DNA of 64,000 nucleotides from Owenia fusiformis. Taxonomy: Eukaryota > Annelida > Polychaeta > Sabellida > Oweniidae. The translations under genes and the position numbers were made by a program. Positions 46,348 through 57,918 of this stretch are shown in pieces; position 1 is the stretch's first letter, and each line of letters begins with the position of its first letter. The DNA lies in NCBI GenBank assembly GCA_903813345.2, contig CAIIXF020000010.1, forward strand, positions 31,960,425 to 32,024,424, in the 5' to 3' direction. The notes beneath the pieces were generated by a model that had not been told where the DNA came from, did not search any database, and saw only the letters and a program-made list of their open reading frames with translations.

Positions 46348-46375
46348 AAGCTATGCTTACTAGTGAAACTATTAG

Positions 46376-46622
46376 GGCACTGGGGCTACCCCTACTTGCA
46401 CACCCTCCATATTCCCCAGACCTTGCACCCAATGACTTTTACTTATATGCAGAACTCAAGCATGACTTGAAAGGAAATAAATTTGGAAGCACCTATGAAC
46501 TCAGATCACATGTCTAAGCAAGACTTCAGGAAATGGGCAAAAATGGGTTTGAAAGTGTGTTTAGAGAGTGGGTGAATAGGAATAAGAAGTGTATAGCGAG
46601 AGATGGACACTCTGTTGAATAG
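46376..46622 (+). pseudogene. mariner transposase C-terminal end, right-arm copy
   Basis: The frame reads LLAHPPYSPDLAPNDFYLYA then ELKHDLKGNKFGSTYELRSH. The PYSPDLAPNDF box holds the third catalytic Asp of D,D34D mariner transposases. A TAA follows RSHV, and the sequence then continues ARLQEMGKNGFESV to a stop at 46620-46622. Everything upstream of the box is lost because the left arm is an inverted copy of the end. Confidence 0.8.
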
Positions 46623-47321
46623 CTTATTTTCATAACAATGGACTTTAGGACTGTTTTTATATTGTATTTGTGGTAGTTATAGACCTGGGAGTATGAATAA
46701 AGCTATCAGAAAGAAGAAATATGTTTTGGAAAGTTGTGACGTAAATAAACTTGCCCCGCCTTTTTGTTGTTTTGGTTGTTCTAGCAATCACAACTCTGGC
46801 CAATCAAATAGAAAGCGCTTTAAATTTACAGCATAAATTTACTACAAACTCTGAAAATTTCATCAAGATTGGTGCAATATTTAGAAATTTACAATATCTT
46901 TCACCTTATTTATTGGACACCCTGTACTTAACTCATTTGGTTCTATTAGCCTTCAAAGTAAATCGATTCATCACACTATTGATGATAACAAATGCCATTT
47001 TAATATGAATACATTTTATGGTTAGTCAATTTGTATGTTCTACTCTCTGTTATTTAATATGTATTTACTGTTTGTTATTTTTACTTTCAGATATTTTATG
47101 ACTAATGTTTAACGTTTTTTGAATCTCCCGCCTCTAACTTTGTATTCCTGGGACCACGCCCCTATAATTACTGATTTTGTTTTTCGTTCATTGTAGTTTG
47201 CACATGCGTAGTAAACATTTTCAGAAAAATAAAAATAAGATCAAAATTGTGACTTTGTTTATCGTTTTTGAAGTGTATTTTAATTGAAACATAAAGAAAA
47301 ATGACAGTATAAACATGTAAA

Positions 47322-47690
47322 TATATGCCGAGAAGGGGATTAAGTGATCACCAAGTTACAATCCCGAGCAATAGTAAAAAGACAGTGATGGTGCAGGAAT
47401 TTCATTATCGGAGGATGACACCGAGAGTGAAAGTGAAAGCGACAGTGATGGTGATGATCCAGATCAAGACCCGGACTGGGAAAGAAATGCAACCTGATTC
47501 CCTTTCCCTGTATTTGACAATTCAGATGCTGGGCCACATGTTGATCACACTGAGACACTAACAGAATTTGACCATTTTGCATTATTTTTAAATGCAGTCC
47601 AAATAAATAAGCCAGCATGGACTCATGTCACCTCAGAGGAAATAAAAGCTTATATCGGAATAAACCTGCAGATGTCCACCTCAGGGAATT
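47322..47690 (+). pseudogene. piggyBac (PGBD4-like) transposase N-terminal fragment, unit A
   Basis: ATG at 47325 gives MPRRGLSDHQV. After a frame change at the AAAAAG run the acidic frame reads SEDDTESESESDSDGDDPDQ, then FPFPVFDNSDAGPHVDH and FDHFALFLNAVQINKPAW. The acidic N-terminus followed by F-x-x-F/L-x-x-x-x-VxxIN-x-x-A is the PGBD4-like start. Ends in a deletion joining GATGTCCA to CCTCAGGGAATTAAAAATC. No DDD catalytic core. Confidence 0.7.
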
Positions 47691-48554
47691 AAAAATCATT
47701 ATTAGTGCTATTGCCATGGGACTGGGCATGATCCTTTAAGACAATGATTATGTCATGTGATTATAATTATGAGTGGGGCATTTAGGATTCAATATGTTCC
47801 TCTAGGAATTGTCGGGGAAAAATACCTCAAAAGGAATGTATAAATTATAAATTAAGAAAAGTGATGAAATACTTTTGAATAATATTTGGCCAAATCATAG
47901 ACAGGCAAGGGTTAATATAACATGTGAATATAGATGATGATGATATGCTGCAACAGCCCAATGGTACCCTTTCTTTCTGAATCCTTGATGAGGGAGGTGG
48001 ATCATTCCTATACAAATCACATCTTTTCAATGTTTCAATTCCGTAGCTGTCAAGGACTTGCAATAATGATTTATTCAAACAGTTTCACATCAAGTAACCA
48101 TCTAAGCACAATATGAGCTTGAAATTGAAAAATTAAAATTTCATTATGAAATATAATAAATATGTTATGTCATAATCCATATACTTAACTCATTGTTAAC
48201 TGAAATATTAAATTTGTTAACAAATTTTAAAACAGAAGCACCCACATTACACTGTTGCTACTAATCCTTTGTTTGGTCATTACATGACAAACTTTAGTAA
48301 AGAGGCTGAGATGATCCAATGTGATCTGAGGGAGGATTGTTTTGGCACATTTTAGTACAATTGTTATTATCTTGGTGGCGGACTTCTGCTAGAATTTGGC
48401 TAAAAGGCAATGAAACTTGATGGTAAACTCAACTACAGGTTATTTTATAGGAAGCACTGAAATTGAGTACTTTCATACCAAATTACCATTATATATGATG
48501 TTTATGAGAGGATTTTTTATGAATTATTTTCAAGTATATTCCATGGGGGTACAG

Positions 48555-49001
48555 TACAGGGTGTCAAATAAGTCCCGTCCCCCCCTCTACAGCCAAAACC
48601 AAGATATTTGGTACCAAGTGTGATATATCATTGGAATGGTCTTCCAAAGTTACGTTGATTGGCATATATCTGACACATGTCAATCAATCTCAGAAATTTT
48701 TACATTGTATCAATTGAGGTGACCATATGCTTAGAAACATGGCAATTTGGCGTATTTGGCACGATTTTAAGTATCGTGTATAAGAAAGGTCACGGGACCA
48801 AAATATGACTAAATATGTTTATGGCGATGAATTTAACCTATTTCTGGATAGGGTTAGATGTGTAGAAAATAGAGGCGCAGGGAAAGTGGTGAAAACCTTT
48901 TTGTAACAAGTGGAATGTGAAAAAGATTAACTTTTTGATGTATTTCTGAGGTCATATCCTTGTCATTTTGACGCAAAAAAGCTACTTAAAGGAGGGCACG
49001 T
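48555..49001. mobile_element. Right-truncated copy of the 23.06-kb MITE
   Basis: It starts TACAG-TA-CAGGGTGTCAAATAAG and follows 23061-23500 closely, then stops at GGAGGGCACG without the right TIR. Unit B at about 56139 has the uninterrupted sequence GGTACAGTATAAAGGATAAT, so the insertion site is defined by an empty-site paralogue. Confidence 0.85.
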
Positions 49002-50055
49002 TAAAGGATAATTCGTCCTTGATTAAATGTATAACTGTAACAATATTGATATGAACTTGTGGAGTGCAAGTCAGTAAAATGCTAGACTTCTACCAAAGGT
49101 AAAATCATGAGACATAATTAATGTGCATATTTTAACCCTTTCCTTACAAAAGTTTAATAAAAAAATTGAGAATCGTATATGCCGAGGTCCATGCTGCAGA
49201 GTTTCCCCACTAACCCATTGCATGGAAAGAGATTAGAGTAGGGCTCGGACTGGTTGGGAAATTCACAACCGAAAAAACCGTTTTGGTCAAGATAAATCCG
49301 AATCTGAATAACCGAACTTAAATAGTCCAAGAAAGTAAAATTATACGTCAAGATCTTGTCAAACTGCTTCAAAATTCTTATTTTCAATGAAAAATATGAC
49401 AAAACTTACGTCTTCCGTCGTTGTTGTTTACTTCCGGGTATCCCAGAATTTCCTATGACCTTCATCCGGGTATCATAAACATGTCTATATTACTGTGAAC
49501 ATATTTGAATAGAGCAGAGGTGCTACGACATGACAATGTAACTTCTACTTTGTAGAGGAGGTTCGCCAACATTTCATAAGGTAAGACAATTGAAACGAAA
49601 AATTAGAATTCCTATGATATTGAAGCACGGGTTACTAGAGTATCCGCGTATATTGAGTATGACCGGTTCTAAGCTTACGAGTGTGACCGTATTTCTGTTC
49701 CTATAAATAGCAGGGTGAGTACTTGCTTTTTATGAACACTTTCAAACGTTTTCTTTTTATCCTATTTGGTCAATGAATGATACTTGGTATACTTATAAGG
49801 CATATCACAAGGGGCCTTAATCAAGAGAAAACGTATTAATATTAGATTGAAGCCGTAAAATCCTAGTTTCCAGTATCTTTGATCAGTTTTTGTGTAACAC
49901 AACGCAACTCCGAAGAGGATGACACATCTTATGTATAATATATAGCTAGATCTACGAATTAGTCATGAATATTTTAAATAATTTAGCCTGCTCTGTCCAA
50001 ATATGATACATCTTTGAATTTTTGAGAATACGAATGTCACTGGTGCCCCATTATT

Positions 50056-51207
50056 CACTGCCCCCAGGATTCCATGTTTGCAGAGCGCGGACTGAATTTG
50101 CCTCTGCCCGCGGAATTGCAGAATCAACTATTTTGGTCAATTTCCGCGGAATTTTCCGCAGAATCCATATATTTTCCAAAAGTTTAAAAAGTCAGTCTTA
50201 CCTGTAACAATTTGACACGTTTTCAGTCAAATCCCTTGCAGAAATAACCCAAATTATGCGAAGTGAAAATTCTAAACGCCATCGTTTGATTTCTGCCGTT
50301 AGATGGCAGCATGTATGTAGTGACTGAGACTGACTACCTGACTATCACGATATTTTCCCGTTTACTGGTTCGAAAACCATTAGTTTTTCTTTCGGTTCTC
50401 GTCAGAAAGTTAAACAAAGACATAAATTAATAACAGTTATTTATATTATTAAGTTATTGATCGAAAACTTCGAACTCCAATGAGATATTACACTTAAAAC
50501 CTGATTTACATATATCGTGATTCCCATTATGCGCCCGATCCTATACATAGAGCGAATTGGACCAGCCGCCGTCTTAAATTCAAATGGCCCAATAGATTCT
50601 ACTTTTTTCTGGAAAGCTCAGACCGAGGAACTTCCCAATATGTCAAAAATCGCCCTTAGATACAAAGATGCTGTAACAACTTCAGCGGAGGTAGAACGCA
50701 GCTTCTCTGTACAATCTCGTCGTTACCTCAAGGAGACGCTCAATGAGTGAAGAAATGATCAGATACACTGTGTTTTTATATTTTAATCAACGTGTGAAAC
50801 ATGTACTTAAAAATGATGAGGTACCAAACATTGATGATGTGCTCGATGAAATCATTGCTTTACTCAATCAGTGATTTGTCCATGGCATCGGACTTGTCAG
50901 AGACTAAAAATAAAGACATACTCGTAGATTATGGCATTAATTACAGCATTTTCATGGAAATGGAACTTTCAGTGGTCAAATTTGTTTGTGGCAGGGTTTA
51001 ACATGTAGGAATATGATTATCAAATCATGTTTTTAGAATATATGATACTGTTCTTGTTAAACCAATCTTGATTTTTTTATAATAACCGCAAAAAAATGCC
51101 GCGAATATCCGCGGAATTTCTGCAGAATTAGCCCTTTCTTCTTGCAGAATTCACTAATTTCACTTGCAGAATTGAGCATTTTAACTTGCAGAAAACTGGG
51201 GGGAGTG
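50056..51207. mobile_element. Innermost element, TIR CACTGCCCCCAG, 6-bp duplication ATTATT, with hAT fragment
   Basis: The left end is CACTGCCCCCAGGATTCC and the right end CAGAAAACTGGGGGGAGTG, flanked by ATTATT (50050-50055, 51208-51213). Both subterminal regions are filled with CCGCGGAATTTYCGCAGAAT-like phrases (50085-50170, 51090-51190). It encloses the hAT dimerisation fragment at 50517-50750. 1152 bp. Confidence 0.7.
50517..50750 (+). pseudogene. hAT transposase C-terminal dimerisation fragment
   Basis: The 77-codon frame reads STFFWKAQTEELPNMSKIAL, then RYKDAVTTSAEVERSFSVQS and RRYLKETLNE. The FW ... LPxLSxxAxxxL-x-TSAxxERxFS pattern marks the hAT C-terminal region. The start is not the true start, and the catalytic part is missing. 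Weak similarity continues past the stop in another frame. Confidence 0.75.
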
Positions 51208-52390
51208 ATTATTGGAGAATACGGTTGTGGAATGTCTTCCATGACATTTCACAAGCGTATCCTCTGGGAAAAGATAAATCCTTCTCTTGCTCACTTTACG
51301 GGGGATCATATAAAATGAGATTTGGAGATCTTGTTCAGGTTAGCCATAAAAAAGTTTGGGATTTGTTTTTTTCTACTGTGATATTAATGATTTGGCTCTA
51401 AGGCGAGAAATCTGTACTTTCTGATTGATATTCCATTATGAACAGTTACATTGCTAAAATAGCTCATGTTTAACATTTTTTTGTTACATTACTATTAAAT
51501 ACAGCATAAACTATATTCAACAAACACAATTTCAAAAAGGATAATATAGAAGTTAACCTTTATTTTCCATTTTTAAGCAGCTGTGCCTCTCATGACTTTC
51601 CAAAACAGGTCATATTCGTAGCCTAAGAACCGGTCATACTCCATATACGTGGAAACTCTAGTAGCCCGTGTTGAAGTCTGTAACCAAATCCGGCCACATT
51701 TTGCACCCGACTTGTCATTCCTGAGTACCGGTCCGAGCCCTAGATTAGAGTCTCCTTATGTATAGCATGTTTTCAGGTGGAAGAAAATAATTGATGTGAA
51801 AAATAAGTATTGTATATATTAATGCTGCCACAACAAAGTACTTTGTGTTATGATATTTGACAGGTGGGATGCTGTCATGAGGCAAGATGCTGTTCATGAG
51901 GCAATATATTGTTCATCAGAGCCACAGATTCCCACACGCAAGGATGCCAGATGCGCCTAACTTTGGCCCCGGGTGCCAAACAAATCAAATTTACACATAT
52001 TCCTGGTGTACAAGAGTTCCCACTCTAATATACCTGTTATACTTTCATTTCAATTGTGGAAATTGGTGAAAAGACAAAGATTTCACGTGAATTTAATGCT
52101 GCTTTTGCAAAATCAGCTGATCGATATTTACAATTTTTTCGAAAGTGTGCTTTCCCCGCATCAATTTAGTGGTAAGATAGTAATTGAGATCATTGATTGG
52201 CCCGATTGACACGCAATGTATTCTGGGAACTTTTAATTTTGTACTTTTAATATTTTGTGTCTCGCGTTTTAATTGGTCTACTTTTCGGCAATATGAATTA
52301 TTTGGCCAATCATAATGCAGATAACTATGTTCTTTGTTAGACTATTATGGGATACAATTGTTGGAAAAATGTTGGAGAAAAAAAGAAAAT

Positions 52391-52821
52391 TCTTGTAGTC
52401 GTGGCTGTTTTGCCGTCCATGGCTGAACTACAAGGAGTGCAAAATGTTCTGCAACATTTGCATTGAAGCAAACAATCTTTCCCAATGTATCAACATCAAC
52501 GAGATTAGCTTTATTAGCGGAAATGCTAATTTTAAATTAGAAGCATTGAAACAACATGAAGTTTCTCAGATTCACAAAAAAAGCTGTGTTGATTTTAAAG
52601 CATAGAAAAAGTGATAACAGCCCGGCAATGCGTATTATCAAATCTTTAAATAAAGAGGCCATGGGGAGACTGTCTGTTTTATTTAGAAACTGTCATGCCA
52701 TTGCATATAAGAACTTGCCCATTGAATCAAACAATGCACTCTACACTCTTGATGTAAAAAGGCTCTCTTTGGTGAACGTTATGGCAACACTGAAGCAGCA
52801 AAGGTGTTCACCTATTACATA
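52391..52821 (+). pseudogene. ZNF862-like hAT fragment, unit A
   Basis: Frames across one shift read KMFCNICIEANNLSQCININ, GNANFKLEALKQHEVSQIHK, then KSDNSPAMRIIKSLNKEAMG and RNCHAIAYKNLPIESNNALY. The MFCxxC ... KxExLxxHExSxxHK zinc finger followed by NCHAIAYKNLPI is typical of ZNF862/KIAA1586-like hAT-derived proteins. A frameshift at the AAAAAA run near 52575 and loss of the core make it dead. Confidence 0.75.
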
Positions 52822-53329
52822 GCTGGTAATTACATAATTCTTAGTTAAGCAGAAAATGTTTGGTTTTAAAATTACGAGTATTTGTGCCTATGGTGCATAT
52901 GCCGCCCTCTATTCATATTGGAAATCTTCTTAACAAGTATCATTAGTCTGTTAGTAATGGCATTAGCAGATGAACATTAGAGATATGTGAACAGTGGTTG
53001 TGAATGTATACTTTAATAAAGTTTTTAGAGGAATTTAATTGCTTTTTTCTTGACTTGTAACTTATGAGGTTACAAGCCAAAGTGTTGGCCACTAACTTTT
53101 CTACTGGCTTCCAAATATTTTCCATTACAAGCCATCTTGGCTAGTAAAGAAATTTGGGAATCTGTGCCTCTGCTGTTCACGAGACAAGATACTGTTCATG
53201 AGGAGATGAACATGCAATGACAAGTCACTGGAAGCTGCATCTCGTTCAGTTTCATAACGACAATAACAAAAGACATACTAACAATAACAGATGGATAACT
53301 GGACAATTAACTGTTAAGACTTTTTACGT

Positions 53330-53990
53330 TTTTTGAATCTTTTTTGGACCCAACCCCCTATACTTTCAGATTTTGTTTTTTGTTCATTGTAGTTTGCGCA
53401 TGCTTAGTAAAAATTTTCAAAAAAATAAAAATATGATCAAAATTTTGACTTTGTTTATCGTTTTTGAAGTGTATTTTAATTGAAACATAAACAAAAATGA
53501 CTGTATAAGCATGTAAATATATGCTGAGAAGGGGATTAAGTGGGTTACAATCCCGAGCGACAGTAAAAAGACAGTGATGGTGCAGGAATTTCATCATCAG
53601 AGGATGACAATGAGAGTGAAAGTGAAAGCGATGATGACGATCCAGATCAAGACCCGGACTTGGAAAGAAATGCAACCAGATTCCCTTTCCCTGTATTTGA
53701 CAATTCAGATGCTGGGCCACATATTGATCACACTGAGACACTAACAGAGTTTGACCATTTTGCCTTATTTTTAAATAATGGTCAACATTGGTAAGTATGA
53801 CTGATTGTTACATCAGCCTTCTAGCATTCAAACTAAATTGATTCATCGCATTATCGATGATTACAAATGCCATTTTAATATAAATACATTTTATGGTTAT
53901 ATCAGTGTGATATCGCACAATTTATATAAAGGTTAACATTTGTTTCAAAAAGAAATAATAGTCAATTCATATTTTCTACTCTCTGTTATT
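53330..53990. repeat. Truncated extra copy of the piggyBac block between units A and B
   Basis: Repeats the promoter-side sequence, the piggyBac start and about 200 bp of the acidic-region coding sequence, then jumps at TTATTTTTAAATAATGGTCA to the ACATTGGTAAGTATGACTGA segment. The same junction is found near 58440. Confidence 0.75.
53520..53780 (+). pseudogene. piggyBac N-terminal fragment (truncated copy)
   Basis: Shows the acidic SEDDNESESESDDDDPDQDP stretch and FPFPVFDNSDAGPHIDH. The start codon context is ATGCTGAGAAGG and lacks the DHQ residues present in the other copies. No catalytic core. Confidence 0.65.
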
Positions 53991-54142
53991 TAATATGTAT
54001 TTACTGTTTGTAACTTTGTATTCCTGGGACCACGCCCTATACTTTCAAATTTTGTTTTTCAAAATTGTGACTTTGTTTATCGTTTTTGAAGTGTATTTTA
54101 ATTGAAACAAAAACAAAAATGACTGTATAAACATGTAAATAT

Positions 54143-54530
54143 ATGCCGAGAAGGGGATTACGTGATCACCGAGTTACAATCCCGAACGATAGTAAGAAGA
54201 CAGTGATGGTGCAGGAAATTCATCATCGGAGGATGACAATGAGAGTGAAAGTGAAAGCGATGATGACGATCCAGATCAAGACCCGGACAGGGAAAGAAAT
54301 GCAACCCGATTCCCTTTCCCTGTATTTGACAATTCAGATGCTGGGTCACATGTTGATCATGCTGAGACACTAACAGAGTTTGACTATTTTGGATTATTTT
54401 TAAATACAGTCCAAATAAATAAGCCAGCATGGACGTGACCTCAGAGGAAATAAAGGCTTATATCGGAATAAACCTGCCAATGTCCATCCATTAATTACCC
54501 TGCACTCAAGATTACTGGTCAACATTGGTA
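54143..54530 (+). pseudogene. piggyBac N-terminal fragment, unit B
   Basis: Starts MPRRGLRDHRVTIPNDSKK, then after a frame change SEDDNESESESDDDDPDQDP and FDNSDAGSHVDHAETLTEF. A stop replaces part of the HVTSEEIK segment. It then continues to a TCCATCC-ATTACCCTGCACTCAAGATTACTGG segment that encodes the LPCTQDYWSTL box before a GTAAG donor-like site. Confidence 0.7.
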
Positions 54531-56381
54531 AGTTTGACTGACTGTTATATCAACCAAACTACTCATTGGCATTAAAGCATTACCTAGTAGACTCTATATT
54601 CAAGATTGCCTTAATAATATTTAAAAGGTCAGTCATCAAATATATAAACAATTGAATTATGGATAATGAATCAGTCAGGAAAAGTGAACAAACATATCAT
54701 CCCCATTTTCCCCCACTCAGCCATCTGTATCAGGAGAAATCATACATGCATTGGTTGGTACACCATAAACTATATGTGAAAGGTTGCAAATCCCAGCTAA
54801 AATAATAAAATAAAAAGAAAATATTATATTCTTTGCTGCTAATGATGGCCGACAATATGAACAAATGGGGCTTAGAGAATAAAAACAAATTAACATACAA
54901 GTGCCCAAAAGCTGATCAAGTCATAAGAACTGTGTGTACAAGACTAAGTATAGTTTCTTTAAGCCTTCGATTGGATATGACTCTCCTTCAATTTTGTATG
55001 TTACGCTCACAGCTTTGGGTTAATTATTCTAAAATAGCTTAGGGTTTATTTAATTTACAATGCCATTCATTATTTATCTTTTTAGTATGTTACATTATGT
55101 TAAGGTGTCCATTTCAAACCAACAGGTAAGCAACAAAATACACTAATATATTGTAATATCATTGAAACTGAGTAGGAAGTGTAAGACACTGTGAATAATA
55201 AGTTTATGATGAAGGTAAATGTCCAATTGAAATGTTCCATGCAGGGAGTGATGATGATACAAAAGAGAGGATCATATAAGATGCAGTGTCCACTTCAGGG
55301 AGTTAAAAATCATTATTAGTGCTATTGCCATGGGACTGGGCATGATCCTTTAAGACAATGATTATGTCATGTGATTATAATTATGAGTGGGGCATTTGGG
55401 ATTCAATATGTTCCTCTAGGAATTGTCGGGGAAAAATACCTCAAGTGATGAAATACTTTTGAATAATATTTGGCCAAATCATAGACAGGCAAGGGTTAAT
55501 ATAACATGTGATAATAGATGATGATGATGATATGCTGCAACAGCCCAATGGTACCCTTTCTTCAGAATCTTTGATGAGGGAGGTGGATCATTCCTATACA
55601 AATCACATCTTTTCAATGTTTCAATTCCATAGCTGTCAAGGACATGCAATAATGATTTATTCAAACAATTTCACATCAAGTAACCATGTAAGCACAATAT
55701 GAGCTTGAAATTGAAAAATTAAAATTTCATTATGAAATATAATAAAAATGTTATGTCATAATCCATATACTTAACTCATTGTTAACTGAAATATTAAATT
55801 TGTTAACGAATTTTAAAACAGAAGCACCCACATTACACTGTTGCTACTAATCCTTTGTTTGGTCATTACATGACAAACTTTAGTAAAGAGGCTGAGATGA
55901 TCCAATGTGATCTGAGGGAGGATTGTTTTGGCACATTTTAGTACAATTGTTATCTTGGTGGCGGACTTCTGCATGTTAGAATTTGGCTAAAAGGCAATGA
56001 AACTTGATGGTAAACTCAACTACAGGTTATTTTATAGGAAGCGCTGAAATTGAGTACTATCATACCAAATTACCATCATATATGATGTTTATGAGAGGAT
56101 TTTTTATGAATTATTTTCAAGTATATTCCATGAGGGTACAGTATAAAGGATAATTCGTCCTTGATTAAATGTATAACTGTAACTATTTTGATATGAACTT
56201 GTGGAGAGCAAGTCAGTAAAATGCTAGACTTCTACCAAAGGTAAAATCATGAGACATAATTAATGTGCATATTTTAACTCTTTCCTTACAAAAGTTTAAT
56301 AAAAAAAATTGAGAATCGTATATGCCGAGGTCCATGCTGCAGAGTTTCCCCACTAACCCATTGCATGGAAAGAGATTAGAG

Positions 56382-56839
56382 TAGGGCTCGGACCGGTTGT
56401 GAAAATCACAACCGAAAACCGTTTTGGTCAAGATAAATCCGAATCCGAATAACCGAACTTTAACTTATGATAGTCCAAGAAAGTAAAATTATATGTCAAG
56501 ATCTTGACAAACTGCTTCAAAATTCTTATTTTCAATGAAAAATATGACAAAACTTACGTCTTCCGTCGTTGTTGTTTACTTCCGGGTATCCCAGAATTTC
56601 CTATGACCTTCATCCGGGTATCATAAACATGTCTATATTACTGTGAACATATTTGAATAGATCAGAGGTGCTACGACATGACAATGTAACTTCTACTTGG
56701 TAGAGGAGGTTCGCCAACATTTCTCAAGGTAAGACAATTGAAACGAAAAATTAGAATTCCTATGATATTGAAGTCTGTAACCGAATCCGGCCACATTTTG
56801 CACTCGACTTGTCATTCCCGAGTACCGGTCCGAGCCCTA
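56382..56839. mobile_element. hAT-type MITE, same insertion as the outer element in unit A, without nested elements
   Basis: TAGGGCTCGGACCGGTT ... ACCGGTCCGAGCCCTA with GATTAGAG on both sides (56374-56381, 56840-56847). 458 bp, no coding content. It gives the pre-insertion state for 49626-51670. Confidence 0.9.
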
Positions 56840-57490
56840 GATTAGAGTCTCCTTATGTATAGCATGTTTTCAGGTGGAAGAAAATAATTGATGTGAAAAA
56901 TAAGTATTGTATATATTAATGCTGCCACAACAAAGTACTTTGTGTTATGATATTTGACAGGTGGGATGCTGTCATGAGGCAAGATGCTGTTCATGAGGCA
57001 CGATATTGTTCATCAGAGCCACAGATTCCCACACGCAAGGATGCCAGATGCGCCTTACTTTGGCCCCGTGTGCCAAACAAATCAAATTTACACATATTCC
57101 TGGTGTACAAGAGTTCCCACTCTAATATACCTGTTATACTTTCATTTCAATTGTGGAAATTGGTGAAAAGACAAAGATTTCACGTGAATTTAATGCTGCT
57201 TTTGCAAAATCAGCTGATCGATATTTACAATTTTTTCGAAAGTGTGCTTTTCCCGCATCAATTTAGTGGTAAGATAGTAATTGAGATCATTGATTGGCCC
57301 GATTGACACGCAATGTATTCTGGGAACTTCTCCCTATTTTGTAGTTTTAATATTTTGTGTCTCGCGTTTTGATTGGTCTACTTTTCGGCAATATGAATTA
57401 TTTGGCCAATCATAATGCAGATAACTATGTTCTTCGTTAGACTATTATGGGATACAATTGTTGGAAAAATGTTGGAGAAAAAAAGAAAAT

Positions 57491-57918
57491 TCTTGTAGTC
57501 GTGGCTGTTTTGCCGTCCATGACTGAACTACAAGGAGTGCAAAATGTTCTGCAACATTTGCATTGAAGCAAACAATCTTTCCCGTTGTATCAACATCAAC
57601 GAGAATAGCTTTATTAGCGGAAATACTAACTTTAAATTAGAAGCATTGAAACAACATGAAGTTTCTCAGATTCACAAAAAAGCTGTGTTGATTTTAAAGC
57701 ATAGAAAAAGTGATAACAGCCCGGCAATGCGTATTGTCAAATCTTTAAATAAAGAGGCCATGGGGAGACTCTGTTTTATCTAGAAACTGTCATGCCATTG
57801 CATATAAGAACTTGCCCATTGAATCAAACAATGCACTCTACACTCTTGATGTAAAAAGGCTCTCTTTGGTGAACGTTATGGCAACACTGAAGCAGCAAAG
57901 GTGTTCACCTATTACATA
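57491..57918 (+). pseudogene. ZNF862-like hAT fragment, unit B
   Basis: The frame 57544-57783 reads MFCNICIEANNLSRCINI, then KAVLILKHRKSDNSPAMRI uninterrupted, where unit A has a frameshift. A TAG then interrupts before RNCHAIAYKNLPIESNNALY. Each copy is broken at different places, showing independent decay after duplication. Confidence 0.75.

Larger units (their letters stand above)
45605..46924. mobile_element. Fold-back mariner element with long inverted arms
   Basis: The ends CAAGGTGTCCAATAAATAAG and the inverse of CAGGGTGTCCAATAAATAAG are followed by hundreds of bases of inverted similarity. For example, GGGCGGGGCAAGTTTGTTTA at 46073 mirrors AATAAACTTGCCCCGCC near 46745. The right flank is TA; the left flank TG looks like a mutated TA. 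The uninterrupted target CATAATCCATATACTTAACT is present at about 44432, 48172 and 55757, so these are empty sites. Both arms carry the 3' end of a mariner transposase. Confidence 0.82.
49626..51670. mobile_element. Nested element, TIR CACGGGYTACTAGAGT, 6-bp duplication TTGAAG
   Basis: The ends CACGGGTTACTAGAGT and the inverse of CACGGGCTACTAGAGT are flanked by TTGAAG (49620-49625, 51671-51676). Unit B shows a single TTGAAG at this place (GATATTGAAGTCTGTAACC), an exact empty site. 2045 bp. No transposase of its own was recognised outside the inner element. The superfamily is uncertain; a 6-bp duplication is known for some hAT groups and for Dada. Confidence 0.85.
49239..51742. mobile_element. 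Outer hAT-type element, TIR TAGGGCTCGGACYGG, 8-bp duplication GATTAGAG
   Basis: The termini TAGGGCTCGGACTGGTT and its inverse ACCGGTCCGAGCCCTA are flanked by GATTAGAG on both sides (49231-49238, 51743-51750). An 8-bp duplication fits hAT. The equivalent in unit B (56382-56839) is only 458 bp because it lacks the 2.05-kb nested element. Confidence 0.88.
47094..53200. repeat. TE-module unit A of a tandem 47-60 kb duplication
   Basis: Collinear blocks, such as the piggyBac start, TGATGAGGGAGGTGGATCAT, AAGGATAATTCGTCCTTGAT, the GATTAGAG-flanked element and the ZNF862-like fragment, recur in the same order at about 53.98-58.28 kb (unit B). The first blocks recur again at 58.7-60.43 kb (unit C). 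Unit A carries two extra insertions (48555-49001 and 49626-51670) and lacks about 0.8 kb within the piggyBac block. Confidence 0.85.

Noticed and set aside
47325-47561. MPRRGLSDHQV frame taken as a complete 78-codon protein
   Set aside because: Only the first residues look genuine; after the AAAAAG run the piggyBac-like acidic sequence is in another frame, and the remainder of this frame is a shadow.
48555-49001. Reading the truncated MITE as a distinct shorter element with its own right end
   Set aside because: Its sequence follows the interior of the 612-bp element and stops without an inverted end, so a deletion is simpler.
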